Source: JAYQKL01 sp049890195
Lineage (GTDB): Bacteria > Pseudomonadota > Alphaproteobacteria > RS24
NCBI GenBank assembly: GCA_049890195.1
Contig: JBMHBY010000003.1
Span: forward strand, 366,628-430,627
Length of the DNA: 64,000 bases
Direction: 5' to 3'
Below the pieces are notes generated by a model. The model searched no databases and was not told the DNA's origin. It saw only the letters and a list, made by a program, of their open reading frames with translations. Positions 7,872-15,711 of the stretch are shown here, one piece after another. Position 1 is the first letter of the stretch. Each line of letters begins with the position of its first letter. Both the position numbers and the translations under genes were made by a program.

Positions 7872-8874
7872 GTTTCACCTGCAGGTTCAGTTTTTTCAAA
7901 ACAATGTCGCCGTAAAACGGCCACAGCGCAAACGCAGCCAGCCCGAAACTGGCCAACGCATTGTATCCTGCCATGGAAATGCCCAAAAAGCGCCATGCCG
8001 CTTCGTCGCAGGGGACCAGTTGGTCATGCTGCAGGCTGTTCATCAACTGGTCAATGGTTTGCGGGCCGGTTCCGGTTGCACCGCAGGTGTCGGGTCCGGG
8101 CCACCATTTCCACTCGACACCGGCATGATAGGCCGCATAGGCGCCGCCGGCTGCAAACAGCAGGCTGACGGCGATTAAGCCATGGTGATAAAGCGTTTCG
8201 CGATTTTGGTGCCACGCCAGCCCCACCAGAGGCACCGCGACCAAACCGACATAATAGGGCAGGCGCTGTTTCAGACACATGTCACAGGGTTGGTATCCGC
8301 CGACATGCTGCATCAACAGGGCCAGAGCTATCACCCCTGCCATACCGAGCCACAGCAGAACCAGATGCAGTCTGGAATCGGCCAGCCATTTGCGCGGATC
8401 CGTCACCATGGCCAAAGTCACAAGGTAAAACCGCATGCCCCGGCCGACAAGGCTGGCAATGACAAATACCAGCGGGTTCAGCCCGACCACGCCGCTGGCA
8501 ATGGTGGCGAGCTTGAACGGAATGAATGAAATGGCGCTGATGAAGACGACCCAGCCGCCCCAGGCGTCATAGTAAAACAGGAATTTGTCAAACTCCTCCT
8601 GTGCGTCATAGGCCGCGATGATGGGTTTGCCGACAACATCAAACAAAACCATGCCTATGGCATATCCAAACAGGGCGCCCAGAGTTGACGCCAAAGTGCA
8701 GATGAAAGCCAGCCGCCACGCCTTTGGCTTGTTGGCCATCGCCATGGGTGCCAGCATGACATCCGGCGGAACCAGAAAAAACGAACTTTCGGTGAACGAC
8801 ACGGTGGCCATGGCCGGCACAGCGTATTTGTGTTGGGTCAAGGAGACCACCCAGTCTTTCAAGCGTTTGAACAT
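7855..8874 (-). CDS. Fusion protein: DedA/YqaA-like membrane domain plus DsbB
   Basis: A single 339-residue open frame joins two membrane proteins. Residues about 1-155 are a DedA/YqaA (SNARE-associated/VTT) domain: FTESSFFLVPPDVML and the FIPFKLATIASGVVGL loop. Residues about 168-330 are a complete DsbB disulfide oxidase: first periplasmic pair QPCDMC (Cys197, Cys200), second pair Cys264 and Cys289 (DTCGATG...VPCDEAAWRFLGIS), four membrane helices. DsbB re-oxidises DsbA using ubiquinone. An in-frame ATG at residue 156 has no ribosome site, favouring a true fusion. Separate adjacent yqaA and dsbB genes are the common state. The 3' end overlaps coq7. Confidence 0.88.
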   Translation of the reverse strand: MFKRLKDWVVSLTQHKYAVPAMATVSFTESSFFLVPPDVMLAPMAMANKPKAWRLAFICTLASTLGALFGYAIGMVLFDVVGKPIIAAYDAQEEFDKFLFYYDAWGGWVVFISAISFIPFKLATIASGVVGLNPLVFVIASLVGRGMRFYLVTLAMVTDPRKWLADSRLHLVLLWLGMAGVIALALLMQHVGGYQPCDMCLKQRLPYYVGLVAVPLVGLAWHQNRETLYHHGLIAVSLLFAAGGAYAAYHAGVEWKWWPGPDTCGATGTGPQTIDQLMNSLQHDQLVPCDEAAWRFLGISMAGYNALASFGLAAFALWPFYGDIVLKKLNLQVKHDQTS

Positions 8875-9007
8875 GCCCAGAGATTACGCAGGCTGGGGTA
8901 AAAAGAAAAGCCGTAAGTTCATCTCACCCCAATGTCCGGTATTTGGACCTCAAAACCGTGCATCAGGTCTCTATTGCAGAAAAAACGGTGCCGGGCCAAG
9001 TCTTCTA

Positions 9008-9036
9008 TGGACGGCCTCCTGTCTTATGACTATATT
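9008..9036 (+). promoter_or_regulatory. Promoter of tRNA-Leu
   Basis: TGGACG (9008-9013), 17-base spacer, TATATT (9031-9036). The -10 matches at five of six positions and the -35 at four. It ends 19 bases before the mature tRNA 5' end. Confidence 0.6.
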
Positions 9037-9055
9037 GCAACCGCTGTGGCAAACA

Positions 9056-9142
9056 GCCCTCGTGGCGGAATTGGTAGACGCGACGGATTCAAAATCCGTT
9101 TCCTTCACGGGAGTGCCAGTTCGAGTCTGGCCGAGGGCACCA
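9056..9142 (+). tRNA. tRNA-Leu (anticodon CAA)
   Basis: An 87-base tRNA with a long variable arm. Acceptor arms GCCCTCG (9056-9062) and CGAGGGC (9132-9138) pair perfectly, followed by discriminator A and an encoded CCA. The anticodon loop is TTCAAAA between stems ACGGA and TCCGT, giving anticodon CAA for UUG codons. The D arm (GGCGGAATTGGTAGACGC) and T loop (GTTCGAGTC) are standard for bacterial leucine tRNAs. Confidence 0.97.
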
Positions 9143-9175
9143 CAGATTTCATCTCCCCCGGATTTAAGTTGCCCG

Positions 9176-9199
9176 CCCAAACGGTTTGGGGCATATTTT
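9176..9199 (+). terminator. Possible weak terminator after tRNA-Leu
   Basis: Stem CCCAAA (9176-9181) with TTTGGG (9185-9190), loop CGG, followed by GCATATTTTA. The T run is short and interrupted, so termination may be partial and the coq4 gene could be read through from the tRNA promoter. Confidence 0.35.
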
Positions 9200-9225
9200 A
9201 ACCTCGTTTTGGGGGAAACAGGACC

Positions 9226-9975
9226 ATGGCAGAGTCAATAAGAGCTGCAAAAAAACCCAATTTTCTGGATGCTTTGCGCGCCGTGCGCCGCCTCATGAAA
9301 GACAATGAGGACACCGCACAGGTCTTTACCATTCTGGAGGCCATGGGTCAGCGCGCCATCCGGCGGGAGTGGAACCGCTTTGAAAAAGCGCCCATTGCCG
9401 ACAAGATCTTGGCCGAGCCGCATCTGATAGAGATGTTGTGCGACCGGCCCTATTTGCAGGCCCTGCCGGAAGGGTCGCTGGGGCGCACATATTTTGACTT
9501 CACGCAGGTCGAAAACATTACGCCTGACGGTCTGGTGCAGGCCTCGGAAGACGGTTTGTCCCATGTGCGCAAATTCACGCCCGAGCAGGAGAAATTTCAT
9601 CTGCGCCAGCGCGATGCGCATGATTTGTGGCATGTTGTCACCGGCTATGGGCGCGACCAGCTTGGCGAATTGTGCCTGCTCGGCGTGACCTACAAGATGA
9701 TCGACAATCCGGGTTTTCTGCTCATCATCCTGTTCGGCCTGATGCAGAACCGGAAAATGAATCCTCAGGTATCCATTATGAGCGCCTTGCGCGAAGCCTT
9801 CCGCAATGGCGGGCGGATGGCCTGGCTGCCGGAAATCGACTGGCGGGACGCGATGGCGCGGCCATTGGAGGACTTGCGGGCCGAATGGAATGTTCTGCCA
9901 CCGCACACCTATCATGCGACCCGCGACCGGCTGTCGGCGCTTGATTCTTCATATCTGAAGCAGGCTGCAGAATGA
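9226..9975 (+). CDS. Coq4-family ubiquinone biosynthesis protein
   Basis: A 249-residue soluble protein with the Coq4 hallmark DAHDLWHVVTGYGRDQLGE (HDxxHx11E metal-binding site, about residues 130-149). In mitochondria Coq4 organises the CoQ synthesis complex, and bacterial and eukaryotic Coq4 have been linked to C1 decarboxylation/hydroxylation of the quinone head. The gene sits close to coq7 and is followed, with a 4-base overlap, by the Spx/ArsC-like gene. Confidence 0.9.
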   Translation: MAESIRAAKKPNFLDALRAVRRLMKDNEDTAQVFTILEAMGQRAIRREWNRFEKAPIADKILAEPHLIEMLCDRPYLQALPEGSLGRTYFDFTQVENITPDGLVQASEDGLSHVRKFTPEQEKFHLRQRDAHDLWHVVTGYGRDQLGELCLLGVTYKMIDNPGFLLIILFGLMQNRKMNPQVSIMSALREAFRNGGRMAWLPEIDWRDAMARPLEDLRAEWNVLPPHTYHATRDRLSALDSSYLKQAAE

Positions 9976-10322
9976 GCCTGAAAGTTTACGGTCTGAAAAA
10001 CTGTGACACCTGCCGTAAGGCCCTGAAATGGCTTGCGGCGGAGAACATTGTCCATGATTTCATCGATGTGCGGGCGGATGGCGTGGAGACCGCCACGCTC
10101 AAGCGCTGGATTGAGGTTTTGGGCCCGCAACAGCTGGTCAACAAAAGCAGCACCAGCTGGCGCCAGCTGGAAGACAGCCAAAAGGCCGACCTGTCACCGG
10201 ATGCCGTTCTGGCGCTGGTCAGCGATCACATCACTTTGGTCAAAAGGCCGGTGATTGAGGGTGGCGGTCATCTTTCCGTGGGCTTCAAGCCGGATGTCCA
10301 GAATGCCTTGAAGGCGCTTTAG
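9972..10322 (+). CDS. Spx/ArsC-like thioredoxin-fold reductase (YffB type)
   Basis: A 116-residue protein beginning MSLKVYGLKNCDTCRKALKWL, with a CDTC pair in the N-terminal active-site loop, and ending with VKRPVIEGGG and GFKPD, as in the ArsC/Spx/YffB family. The RPVI motif with cis-Pro is conserved. YffB-type members bind glutathione; physiological substrate unknown. It overlaps coq4 by 4 bases and meets the TusA-like gene tail to tail. Confidence 0.85.
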   Translation: MSLKVYGLKNCDTCRKALKWLAAENIVHDFIDVRADGVETATLKRWIEVLGPQQLVNKSSTSWRQLEDSQKADLSPDAVLALVSDHITLVKRPVIEGGGHLSVGFKPDVQNALKAL

Positions 10323-10576
10323 ACCCCCTCATTGCCGGCTTTTTCAATCACAAACACATGCACCGGATAAGCCCCTGTGCCGGCGTCCTCCGTCTGGGTG
10401 ACCAGCTCATGACCGTGTTGGGCGCAAAAATGGGGGACATCAACGGCCGACATCGGGTCGGTGGCGTGCAGTTCCACCCTGTCGCCGGCTGTCATCGCCT
10501 CCAAAACACGGCGTAATTTGAGCGTCGGTAACGGACAAGACAGACCGCGGGCGTCTAAAAATCTCGGTTTTCCCAT
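10319..10576 (-). CDS. TusA/SirA-family sulfurtransferase-like protein
   Basis: An 85-residue protein with the TusA fold signature LDARGLSCPLPTLKLRRVL; the Cys-Pro of 'LxCPxP' is the sulfur-relay residue of TusA. The second part (GDRVELHATDPMSAVDVPHFCAQHGHEL) is the usual TusA helix-strand with 'D-P-x-S-x-x-D-(V/I)-P'. TusA proteins deliver sulfur to tRNA 2-thiouridine or molybdenum cofactor enzymes; which one here is not evident. Start taken at the conserved MGKPRFLDARG; an upstream extension to 10654 is not conserved. Confidence 0.85.
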   Translation of the reverse strand: MGKPRFLDARGLSCPLPTLKLRRVLEAMTAGDRVELHATDPMSAVDVPHFCAQHGHELVTQTEDAGTGAYPVHVFVIEKAGNEGV

Positions 10577-10676
10577 CCTTTGCCCTTTCTGCTCATCGGC
10601 GGACACGGAATAAACTATGGAATTTTCCGGTTTTTTCTGTATAAGCCTAATCACATTTTATGTGAAGGAGAGTTCC

Positions 10677-11072
10677 ATGAACCAGCCGATCATGATTGAA
10701 GTGGGTGCCGGTGAATTGATAGACAAGATCACCATTCTGCAGATCAAGTCCGAGCGCATCGAGGATGAGGGCAAACTGAAAAATGTCCGCCATGAGCTAG
10801 AGGTGCTGTCGGCCGCCCGTGACGCCAATCTTGCCCCGTCAGACGAGTTGACCCGCCTGACCGGGGAGTTGAAGGGCGTGAATGAGGCCTTATGGGAAAT
10901 TGAGGACGACATCCGGGCCTGTGAGAATGAAAAGGACTTCTCCCAGACCTTCATCGATCTGGCGCGCGCGGTTTATATCACAAACGACAAGCGGGCCGCC
11001 TTGAAAAAGGACATCAACCTGTTGACCGGCGCCACCATCATCGAGGAAAAATCCTACACGGATTTTGAATAA
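10677..11072 (+). CDS. DUF6165 family protein
   Basis: A 131-residue, mostly helical acidic protein. The pattern IEVGAGELIDKITILQIKSERI at the start and WEIEDDIRACE...FIDLARAVYITNDKRAALKKDIN later is typical of DUF6165, a family of unknown function often located beside LPS glycosyltransferase genes in Proteobacteria, as it is here (converging with a family 9 glycosyltransferase). A good GAAGGAG ribosome site precedes the ATG. No enzymatic motif visible; a helper role in cell-surface polysaccharide synthesis is only a guess from context. Confidence 0.8.
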   Translation: MNQPIMIEVGAGELIDKITILQIKSERIEDEGKLKNVRHELEVLSAARDANLAPSDELTRLTGELKGVNEALWEIEDDIRACENEKDFSQTFIDLARAVYITNDKRAALKKDINLLTGATIIEEKSYTDFE

Positions 11073-11090
11073 CGCCCCAGCCTTTCTCCG

Positions 11091-12056
11091 TCAGGGCTTT
11101 GCAGGCAGCCATTTTGAAAGTTCGGTGGTTACGCTGTCCAGTGACAGCTCCGCCAGGCTCTGCTTTTCCAGAATTTCGAACTTGCGGTCCACGCAGGTGA
11201 GCCGAGCCGGTGTGTGGCCGCCGAACAGGGCCAGACCTTTGGTGGTGCCGGTATGGGCCGCCAGATGGGTCGGCCCGGTGTCATTGCCGACGACAAACCC
11301 GGCATGGGGGACCAGCGCCGCCAACTGGAAAAAACTGAGCGGTCGGCCCTCGTCCAGCAGTGTTGTTCCGGGCAGGGCTGCGCACAAGTCAAGCTCGTCT
11401 GGGCCGGGGGCCGTCACCACCTGAAGTCCCTTCTTGATCAGCCAGTCCGCCAATTCAGCATAATAAGGCCAGCGTTTTTGAGGATGCCGGCGCGAGGCAC
11501 CCGGAATCAGCAGGACAAACCCGCTGTTGAGTTGATGCCGGGTGAGCAGGGTTTTTGTCGCGTCTTCAAGGCCGTGTCCCATCCAGGTCAAATCCGGCGC
11601 AAGGGTGTGGCGGGTCTCGACACCCGCCGCCGCAAGCTGTCCTGCCATCCGGTCCAGGGCCGGAATGGATTTGGGGTCGGGCTCTGTATGGCGGTGGCTG
11701 GCGCCCCTTTGTGTGCCCGACCAGGCCGGCACCTGCCGCATCCATTTAAAGTAAAGGGCGGTGCGGGCGTTGTCCTGCAGATCATAAACCCTGTCAAAAG
11801 GCATGTTTTGGAGCTGCTGTCTCAAGCTGTTGAGAATCCAGAATTTCCAGCGCGGGGCCCGCGGATCCAGCATCACAGCGTCAACATGCGGGCACGCCTC
11901 CATGATTTTACGATAGGGCGCGGTCGTCAAAACGGTGATGCAGGCGTCCGGGTGATGCCGGCGGATGTCCCGGAAGGCGCCGTCGGACATCATGACGTCC
12001 CCGAATGCGCCCAGCTTGAGGATGAGGATGTTCTGTTGTCTGCTGTCAGTGTTCAT
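11091..12056 (-). CDS. Glycosyltransferase family 9 (ADP-heptose:LPS heptosyltransferase-like)
   Basis: A 321-residue GT-B fold enzyme. N-terminal ILILKLGAFGDVMMSDGAFRDIRRHHP and C-terminal FVVGNDTGPTHLAAHTGTTKGLALFG (nucleotide-sugar site with the conserved D-T-G-P-x-H) are diagnostic of GT9 heptosyltransferases (RfaF/WaaF, WaaC). Likely adds a heptose or related sugar to the LPS core on the cytoplasmic face of the inner membrane. The DUF6165 gene converges on it with an 18-base gap. Confidence 0.88.
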   Translation of the reverse strand: MNTDSRQQNILILKLGAFGDVMMSDGAFRDIRRHHPDACITVLTTAPYRKIMEACPHVDAVMLDPRAPRWKFWILNSLRQQLQNMPFDRVYDLQDNARTALYFKWMRQVPAWSGTQRGASHRHTEPDPKSIPALDRMAGQLAAAGVETRHTLAPDLTWMGHGLEDATKTLLTRHQLNSGFVLLIPGASRRHPQKRWPYYAELADWLIKKGLQVVTAPGPDELDLCAALPGTTLLDEGRPLSFFQLAALVPHAGFVVGNDTGPTHLAAHTGTTKGLALFGGHTPARLTCVDRKFEILEKQSLAELSLDSVTTELSKWLPAKP

Positions 12057-12106
12057 GGGGACGACCTCTGGTCATCATCCGAAAATTCACCCTGCCATGC
12101 AACGGC

Positions 12107-12496
12107 TTATTGGGCGCTGAACTGTTTGAGATAGGCGATGACGTCGGCGCGGTCTTTAGGTTTGCGCAGGCCGACAAAGGCCATGCGGGTCCCCTTGACG
12201 GCTTTGGCGGGTTTTTCGAGATAGGTGTCAAGCAGCGCTTCAGACCAGACTGAATTTTCCGTGGCGTATTGTTTCATCGCCTTGGAGTATTTGTAGCCCT
12301 CAACGGCGGCAATTTTGCCGTCAACAATGCCGTTCAGGGTCGGTCCGACCAGATTGCGGGCCTTGTCGCCGACCATATGACAGGACCTGCATTTTTTGAA
12401 AACCTCGGCACCTTTCGCCGGGTCGGCCTCCTGGGCCACGGCCGGAGGGGTGCAAAGCAGGCTGACAAGGGCGATGGCGGACAGAAACGTTCTCAT
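12107..12496 (-). CDS. Class I cytochrome c
   Basis: A 129-residue periplasmic cytochrome: signal peptide about 1-21 (AVA then QEADP), haem motif CRSCH at residues 36-40, and sixth ligand Met105 in GTRMAFVGL. The size and the TLNGIVDGKIAAVEGYKYSKAM segment resemble mitochondrial/alphaproteobacterial cytochrome c2 or c550, electron carrier between the bc1 complex and terminal oxidases. Transcribed alone, with no clear promoter in the 106-base gap upstream. Confidence 0.92.
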   Translation of the reverse strand: MRTFLSAIALVSLLCTPPAVAQEADPAKGAEVFKKCRSCHMVGDKARNLVGPTLNGIVDGKIAAVEGYKYSKAMKQYATENSVWSEALLDTYLEKPAKAVKGTRMAFVGLRKPKDRADVIAYLKQFSAQ

Positions 12497-12602
12497 TTAA
12501 TACTCCTTTTGGATAAGGCCATAAGTCATAATTGGGTCTTTGCCAAGTCAGCGCCAAGTGACAAAATCGCACATCTGGTCAGACACAGCGCTTTGATCTG
12601 CG

Positions 12603-13229
12603 TCAGGGTGCCAGCCAGTGCATAGCCGGTGCCGCCCTGTTCTCCTCAAAATGGAACCGGGCCCGCCGATGACCGGCGGCGGCCAGATAGAGCCATTCAA
12701 GGGCACCGATATCCATGGCCATGGCGGTGAAATGGTCATATCCGTCATTGTTGTTTTGTGGGGCGTACACGGCTTGGGTCGGAGCCGGCAGGATTGATCC
12801 GGGGGCGGGTTCGATCTGATACACCGTTTTGCTGCCGGCGTGCAGACTTTGCCATTCCCGGTCGCGCCGGTCGGGCGCCAGCTCCGTCACCGGGCCGGTC
12901 ACGCTGATCTGGATCCGCTGTTTGGGGTCGTAAAACAGCAGGCTGGCGGTCGGCGTCGCCGCCAGTTCCGCCATTTTTGTGCTTCTGAGGTCGGTGTGAA
13001 AGATCAGGCTGGCGGCCACCGGGTCTGTATGCCGCAAAACCACCATGCGGGTCTGCGGGGTGCCGTCCAGCCCGAGAGTCGCCAGAACCGGGGTGTGCAG
13101 GGCGGATTTGCGGTCCGCGGCGGCCCGCTCCAGAAAGGACAAGGCCGTTTGCCATGTCGCCTCCAGGTCATCATGGCAGGGGAGTGTCTTCGCCTTGGGT
13201 GCATTTTTTTCGGGCTTGATGTCGCGCAT
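12603..13229 (-). CDS. Pyridoxamine 5'-phosphate oxidase-family flavoprotein
   Basis: A 208-residue split-barrel FMN-binding protein. The segment VLATLGLDGTPQTRMVVLRHTDP, then FHTDLRSTKMAELAATPTASLLFYDPKQRIQISV, follows the PNPOx-like FMN fold (R-x-V-L-R and S-x-K motifs). It is shorter at the C-terminus than PdxH and lacks its RL-P substrate end, so it is more likely an Alr4036/PPOX-type oxidoreductase than the vitamin B6 enzyme. Start placed at MRDIKPEKN; the frame extends upstream into the tspO region but overlaps the divergent gene. Confidence 0.75.
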   Translation of the reverse strand: MRDIKPEKNAPKAKTLPCHDDLEATWQTALSFLERAAADRKSALHTPVLATLGLDGTPQTRMVVLRHTDPVAASLIFHTDLRSTKMAELAATPTASLLFYDPKQRIQISVTGPVTELAPDRRDREWQSLHAGSKTVYQIEPAPGSILPAPTQAVYAPQNNNDGYDHFTAMAMDIGALEWLYLAAAGHRRARFHFEENRAAPAMHWLAP

Positions 13230-13281
13230 GGTGTAAATATAGACATTCACCCGAGCAAAGCCAGTCTTGAAAGGGCCGCTG

Positions 13282-13776
13282 ATGAAACCTGTTTTTTCTC
13301 CCCCGTCTGGCGTCAAAGGGTTGGCCCTGTCCATCTGCGCTTTTTGGGGCGCGACGTTGGTGGTGAACGGGCTGATATTTTCCCTCGGTCTGAATGACCG
13401 CCCCATGGCGACTGCGGAGGGGGTTCTTCCGCCCGGTTATGTTATTGGTACGGTTTGGAGCCTGTTGTTCGCTGGCATGGGGGCGGCCTATTGGTGTGTC
13501 GTCCAACGGCCGGCGCATGTTTGGCCCGGATCCCTGCGGCCGCAAAGGCAGATTTTGGGGTTAGCCGGATTTTGTCTGGCTTATCCGGTTTTTACACTGG
13601 GTTTCAGCGTTGGCCCGTTGGTCGTCGCCGGCAATCTGGTCTGTATCGCCTGGAGCAGTGCCTTGGCCGGTTATTTTGCGCCAAAATTGCGGTTGGTGGC
13701 CGGGCTGGTTTTTTTGCCGGCCGTCTGGGTGATCTATGTTACATATCTGATTGCTGTCCAAGCAATGACCGGTTGA
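13282..13776 (+). CDS. tspO: TspO/MBR-family membrane protein (3' end altered by insertion)
   Basis: A 164-residue protein with five predicted helices. LPPGYVIGTVWSLLFAGMGAAYWCV matches the TspO 'PP...W...Y...G.a.w' core and LPAVWVIYVTYLI matches the last helix. TspO proteins bind porphyrins and act in tetrapyrrole or stress signalling. ATG chosen with AAGGG six bases upstream. The last 115 coding bases (13644-13758) recur at 15563-15677, and the downstream copy ends AVTAMLNQG instead of AVQAMTG. The C-terminal six residues here were therefore probably replaced when the segment 13759-15562 came in; the protein still looks complete. Confidence 0.75.
   Translation: MKPVFSPPSGVKGLALSICAFWGATLVVNGLIFSLGLNDRPMATAEGVLPPGYVIGTVWSLLFAGMGAAYWCVVQRPAHVWPGSLRPQRQILGLAGFCLAYPVFTLGFSVGPLVVAGNLVCIAWSSALAGYFAPKLRLVAGLVFLPAVWVIYVTYLIAVQAMTG
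13644..13758 (+). repeat. 115-bp direct repeat, left copy (inside tspO)
   Basis: Identical to 15563-15677 except for one base (G13680 versus A15599). It codes for the last 38 residues before the divergent C-terminus of TspO. The two copies flank a 1.8-kb insertion of different base composition. Much longer than a transposon target duplication. Confidence 0.97.
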
Positions 13777-15562
13777 GAGGGGAGGGATACGCCATTTCCA
13801 GAATCTATGGCATGGAAGTTCAGTACAGTTTTCAGAGACCTTCGATCGATCTTTGCAGAAGCAGATATTAAGATGAGAACGAAGACTCTAAAATCTTTAG
13901 TATATTTTTTTATGGCAGCAACCCTTCTTTTTGGCTGCCGTAATGTTGAGTCTAGCCAACAAATCTACGTGACTGATATGGCCGATGGACGGATTTTTCA
14001 GCGTGATAAAAATGGACAGTACGATCTAGCTATCACGGGCGGAACCAACAATGTTGCTGGTGCAATCGAAGCACGTATTGTAGAGGCTGATACTGAGAAT
14101 GAAGTCGTCGCTTGGACTGTAATAGACAACGATGCAAGTAATGGGAGGTTTTCTGGCACGCTGAAAGGCATTCCTCAGGGAGGCTGGTATAATATTCAGG
14201 TTCGGCCCTCTAATAATCACTCTATTACAGCTACTGGCAGCACTAAGTTTGGAATCGGGGTCCTGATTTTAACTGCCGGTCAGAGCCATATGGACCTATG
14301 GTATGAGGCATTCTTACTCGTTCCTGAGGAATGGGAAGCCTTCGGAGAAGTAGCTGTTAATCCACTCACCCGAATGTATAGGCATGAACAAGTTTTACAG
14401 CAAGGCCCTAAATGGACCGGCTGGCAACCTGTAACGGGAGTTGGTGCTAGGATATTTGCCAATAAGTTGCAGGAAGCGCTGAAAGTCCCCGTCGGTTTAC
14501 TGGACTATGCTGTGGGCGGCAGTGCTCTTTGGCAGAAAAATACAACTGAAGTTAAACCTAATATTATCCGACTCCTAATCTCAGGATATGGATGGTGGCT
14601 GCCTGATGACAGTGGCAAGTTTCCTGAGCAAAACAACTATTCTGTACTCAAGGCCGGGCTTGACTCCATCGACAATAAGGTGGAAGCAGCTCTCTGGATC
14701 CAGGGGGATACCGATGCGGGCTCTGGAGAATCTACAGATTATTATAAAAAGGGACTTGCTGAACTATACAGCCAGCTGCGATCAGATACCAAAACCCCTG
14801 ACTTACCAATCTTTACAAGCTTACTTCCAAGAATGGGTCACCTTAAATTAGACCTGTTCTTGGGCCTCTTAAATCTTGATTATCCACCCAATGGTGATCA
14901 AGAAAGACATAATATCAGAAAAGCGCAAGAACAATCGGTTCATGAGGACCCCTATAGCTTCTTAGGAGCAACAACTGTCGATCTTCCGCTGGTAATGGAT
15001 AACGTCCATCACAATCCTCTGGGCCAGCAAATCCAGGCGGAAAGAATGGCACAAGCAGTGCTGCATATTTTGCTGGACTCCGGTGATTATACATATCACC
15101 GTGGCCCAAAGATCGAAGGAGTCGAGATTGTCGACGCCTCAACTCTGGATGTTCATATCAAGCATCATGGGGGCAACGACTTTTCACCTAATACTGATAT
15201 CAAAGGTTTTGAGGTTCTTCTTGGAGAGTCATCTGCGACTCCAACAAAAGCCTTTCGCTACGACGCTGATACCATTCGTCTCAAAATAGACTACAATACA
15301 GATAATGTAACTGGTGTCAGATATCTCTTTGGAGTTAATCCTGATGACGCAGATTTGCAAAGCTACGTCGATGAATATGTACATGACAATTCTAAAATGC
15401 AACTGCCACTCGAAGGGGGAACCTTAGGTTTGCCTTGAATTACACCAAGCTTATTGGTCCCAAATCATCGTATTTAGAAAATTGACTATTCATTGACAGA
15501 ATTATTTGTGGATAAACTCTTATGTATCTTGCAGCGCCCTCCACCCATAGGCATTGAGGAAT
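13759..15562 (+). other. Inserted segment between the two tspO 3'-end copies
   Basis: 1804 bases bounded by the direct repeats. Base composition drops sharply (21 G+C of 60 in 14521-14580, against 37 of 60 in 16201-16260). It carries one complete gene (the lipoprotein esterase) and no transposase, integrase, resolvase or terminal inverted repeat that I can see. Consistent with acquisition through homologous recombination at tspO, e.g. single crossover with donor DNA carrying a tspO end, but the mechanism is inference. The edge after the left copy (CAAGCAATGACC...TGAGAGGGGAGGG) looks like a diverged version of the native tspO end and its downstream ribosome site. Confidence 0.7.
13873..15438 (+). 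CDS. Lipoprotein with SGNH / sialate-O-acetylesterase-like (SASA) domain
   Basis: A 521-residue predicted lipoprotein: signal MRTKTLKSLVYFFMAATLLFGC with lipobox LFGC. The body shows the blocks of SASA carbohydrate esterases in order: LTAGQSHMDLW (nucleophile Ser block I; most relatives have GQSN), VGLLDYAVGGSALW (GGS block), ALWIQGDTDAG (QGExN-like block), and DNVHHNPLGQQIQAERMA (D-x-x-H catalytic pair). An N-terminal beta domain (about 25-125) and a C-terminal beta domain (about 410-510) flank it. It probably removes acetyl groups from a surface or environmental polysaccharide. Start chosen for the signal peptide. AT-rich codon usage unlike its neighbours marks it as foreign. Confidence 0.72.
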   Translation: MRTKTLKSLVYFFMAATLLFGCRNVESSQQIYVTDMADGRIFQRDKNGQYDLAITGGTNNVAGAIEARIVEADTENEVVAWTVIDNDASNGRFSGTLKGIPQGGWYNIQVRPSNNHSITATGSTKFGIGVLILTAGQSHMDLWYEAFLLVPEEWEAFGEVAVNPLTRMYRHEQVLQQGPKWTGWQPVTGVGARIFANKLQEALKVPVGLLDYAVGGSALWQKNTTEVKPNIIRLLISGYGWWLPDDSGKFPEQNNYSVLKAGLDSIDNKVEAALWIQGDTDAGSGESTDYYKKGLAELYSQLRSDTKTPDLPIFTSLLPRMGHLKLDLFLGLLNLDYPPNGDQERHNIRKAQEQSVHEDPYSFLGATTVDLPLVMDNVHHNPLGQQIQAERMAQAVLHILLDSGDYTYHRGPKIEGVEIVDASTLDVHIKHHGGNDFSPNTDIKGFEVLLGESSATPTKAFRYDADTIRLKIDYNTDNVTGVRYLFGVNPDDADLQSYVDEYVHDNSKMQLPLEGGTLGLP

Positions 15563-15677
15563 TATCGCCTGGAGCAGTGCCTTGGCCGGTTATTTTGCAC
15601 CAAAATTGCGGTTGGTGGCCGGGCTGGTTTTTTTGCCGGCCGTCTGGGTGATCTATGTTACATATCTGATTGCTGTC
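15563..15677 (+). repeat. 115-bp direct repeat, right copy
   Basis: Second copy of the tspO 3' segment; 114 of 115 bases match 13644-13758. This copy is joined to the sequence leading directly into the CoA transferase gene, so it probably marks the native tspO end. Confidence 0.97.
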
Positions 15678-15701
15678 ACAGCTATGCTCAACCAAGGGTG
15701 A
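15563..15701 (+). pseudogene. Detached 3' fragment of tspO
   Basis: In frame it reads IAWSSALAGYFAPKLRL...YVTYLIAVTAMLNQG then TGA at 15699-15701, the probable original end of TspO, cut off from the gene body by the insertion. No start or ribosome site of its own. The stop is followed by GGGGG and the CoA transferase ATG eleven bases on, suggesting tspO and that gene were once an operon. Confidence 0.8.
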
Positions 15702-15711
15702 GGGGGAAATT

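Noticed and set aside
13759..15562. Insert considered as a classical transposon
   Set aside because: No transposase and no terminal inverted repeats found; the flanking repeats are 115 bases, far longer than target duplications.
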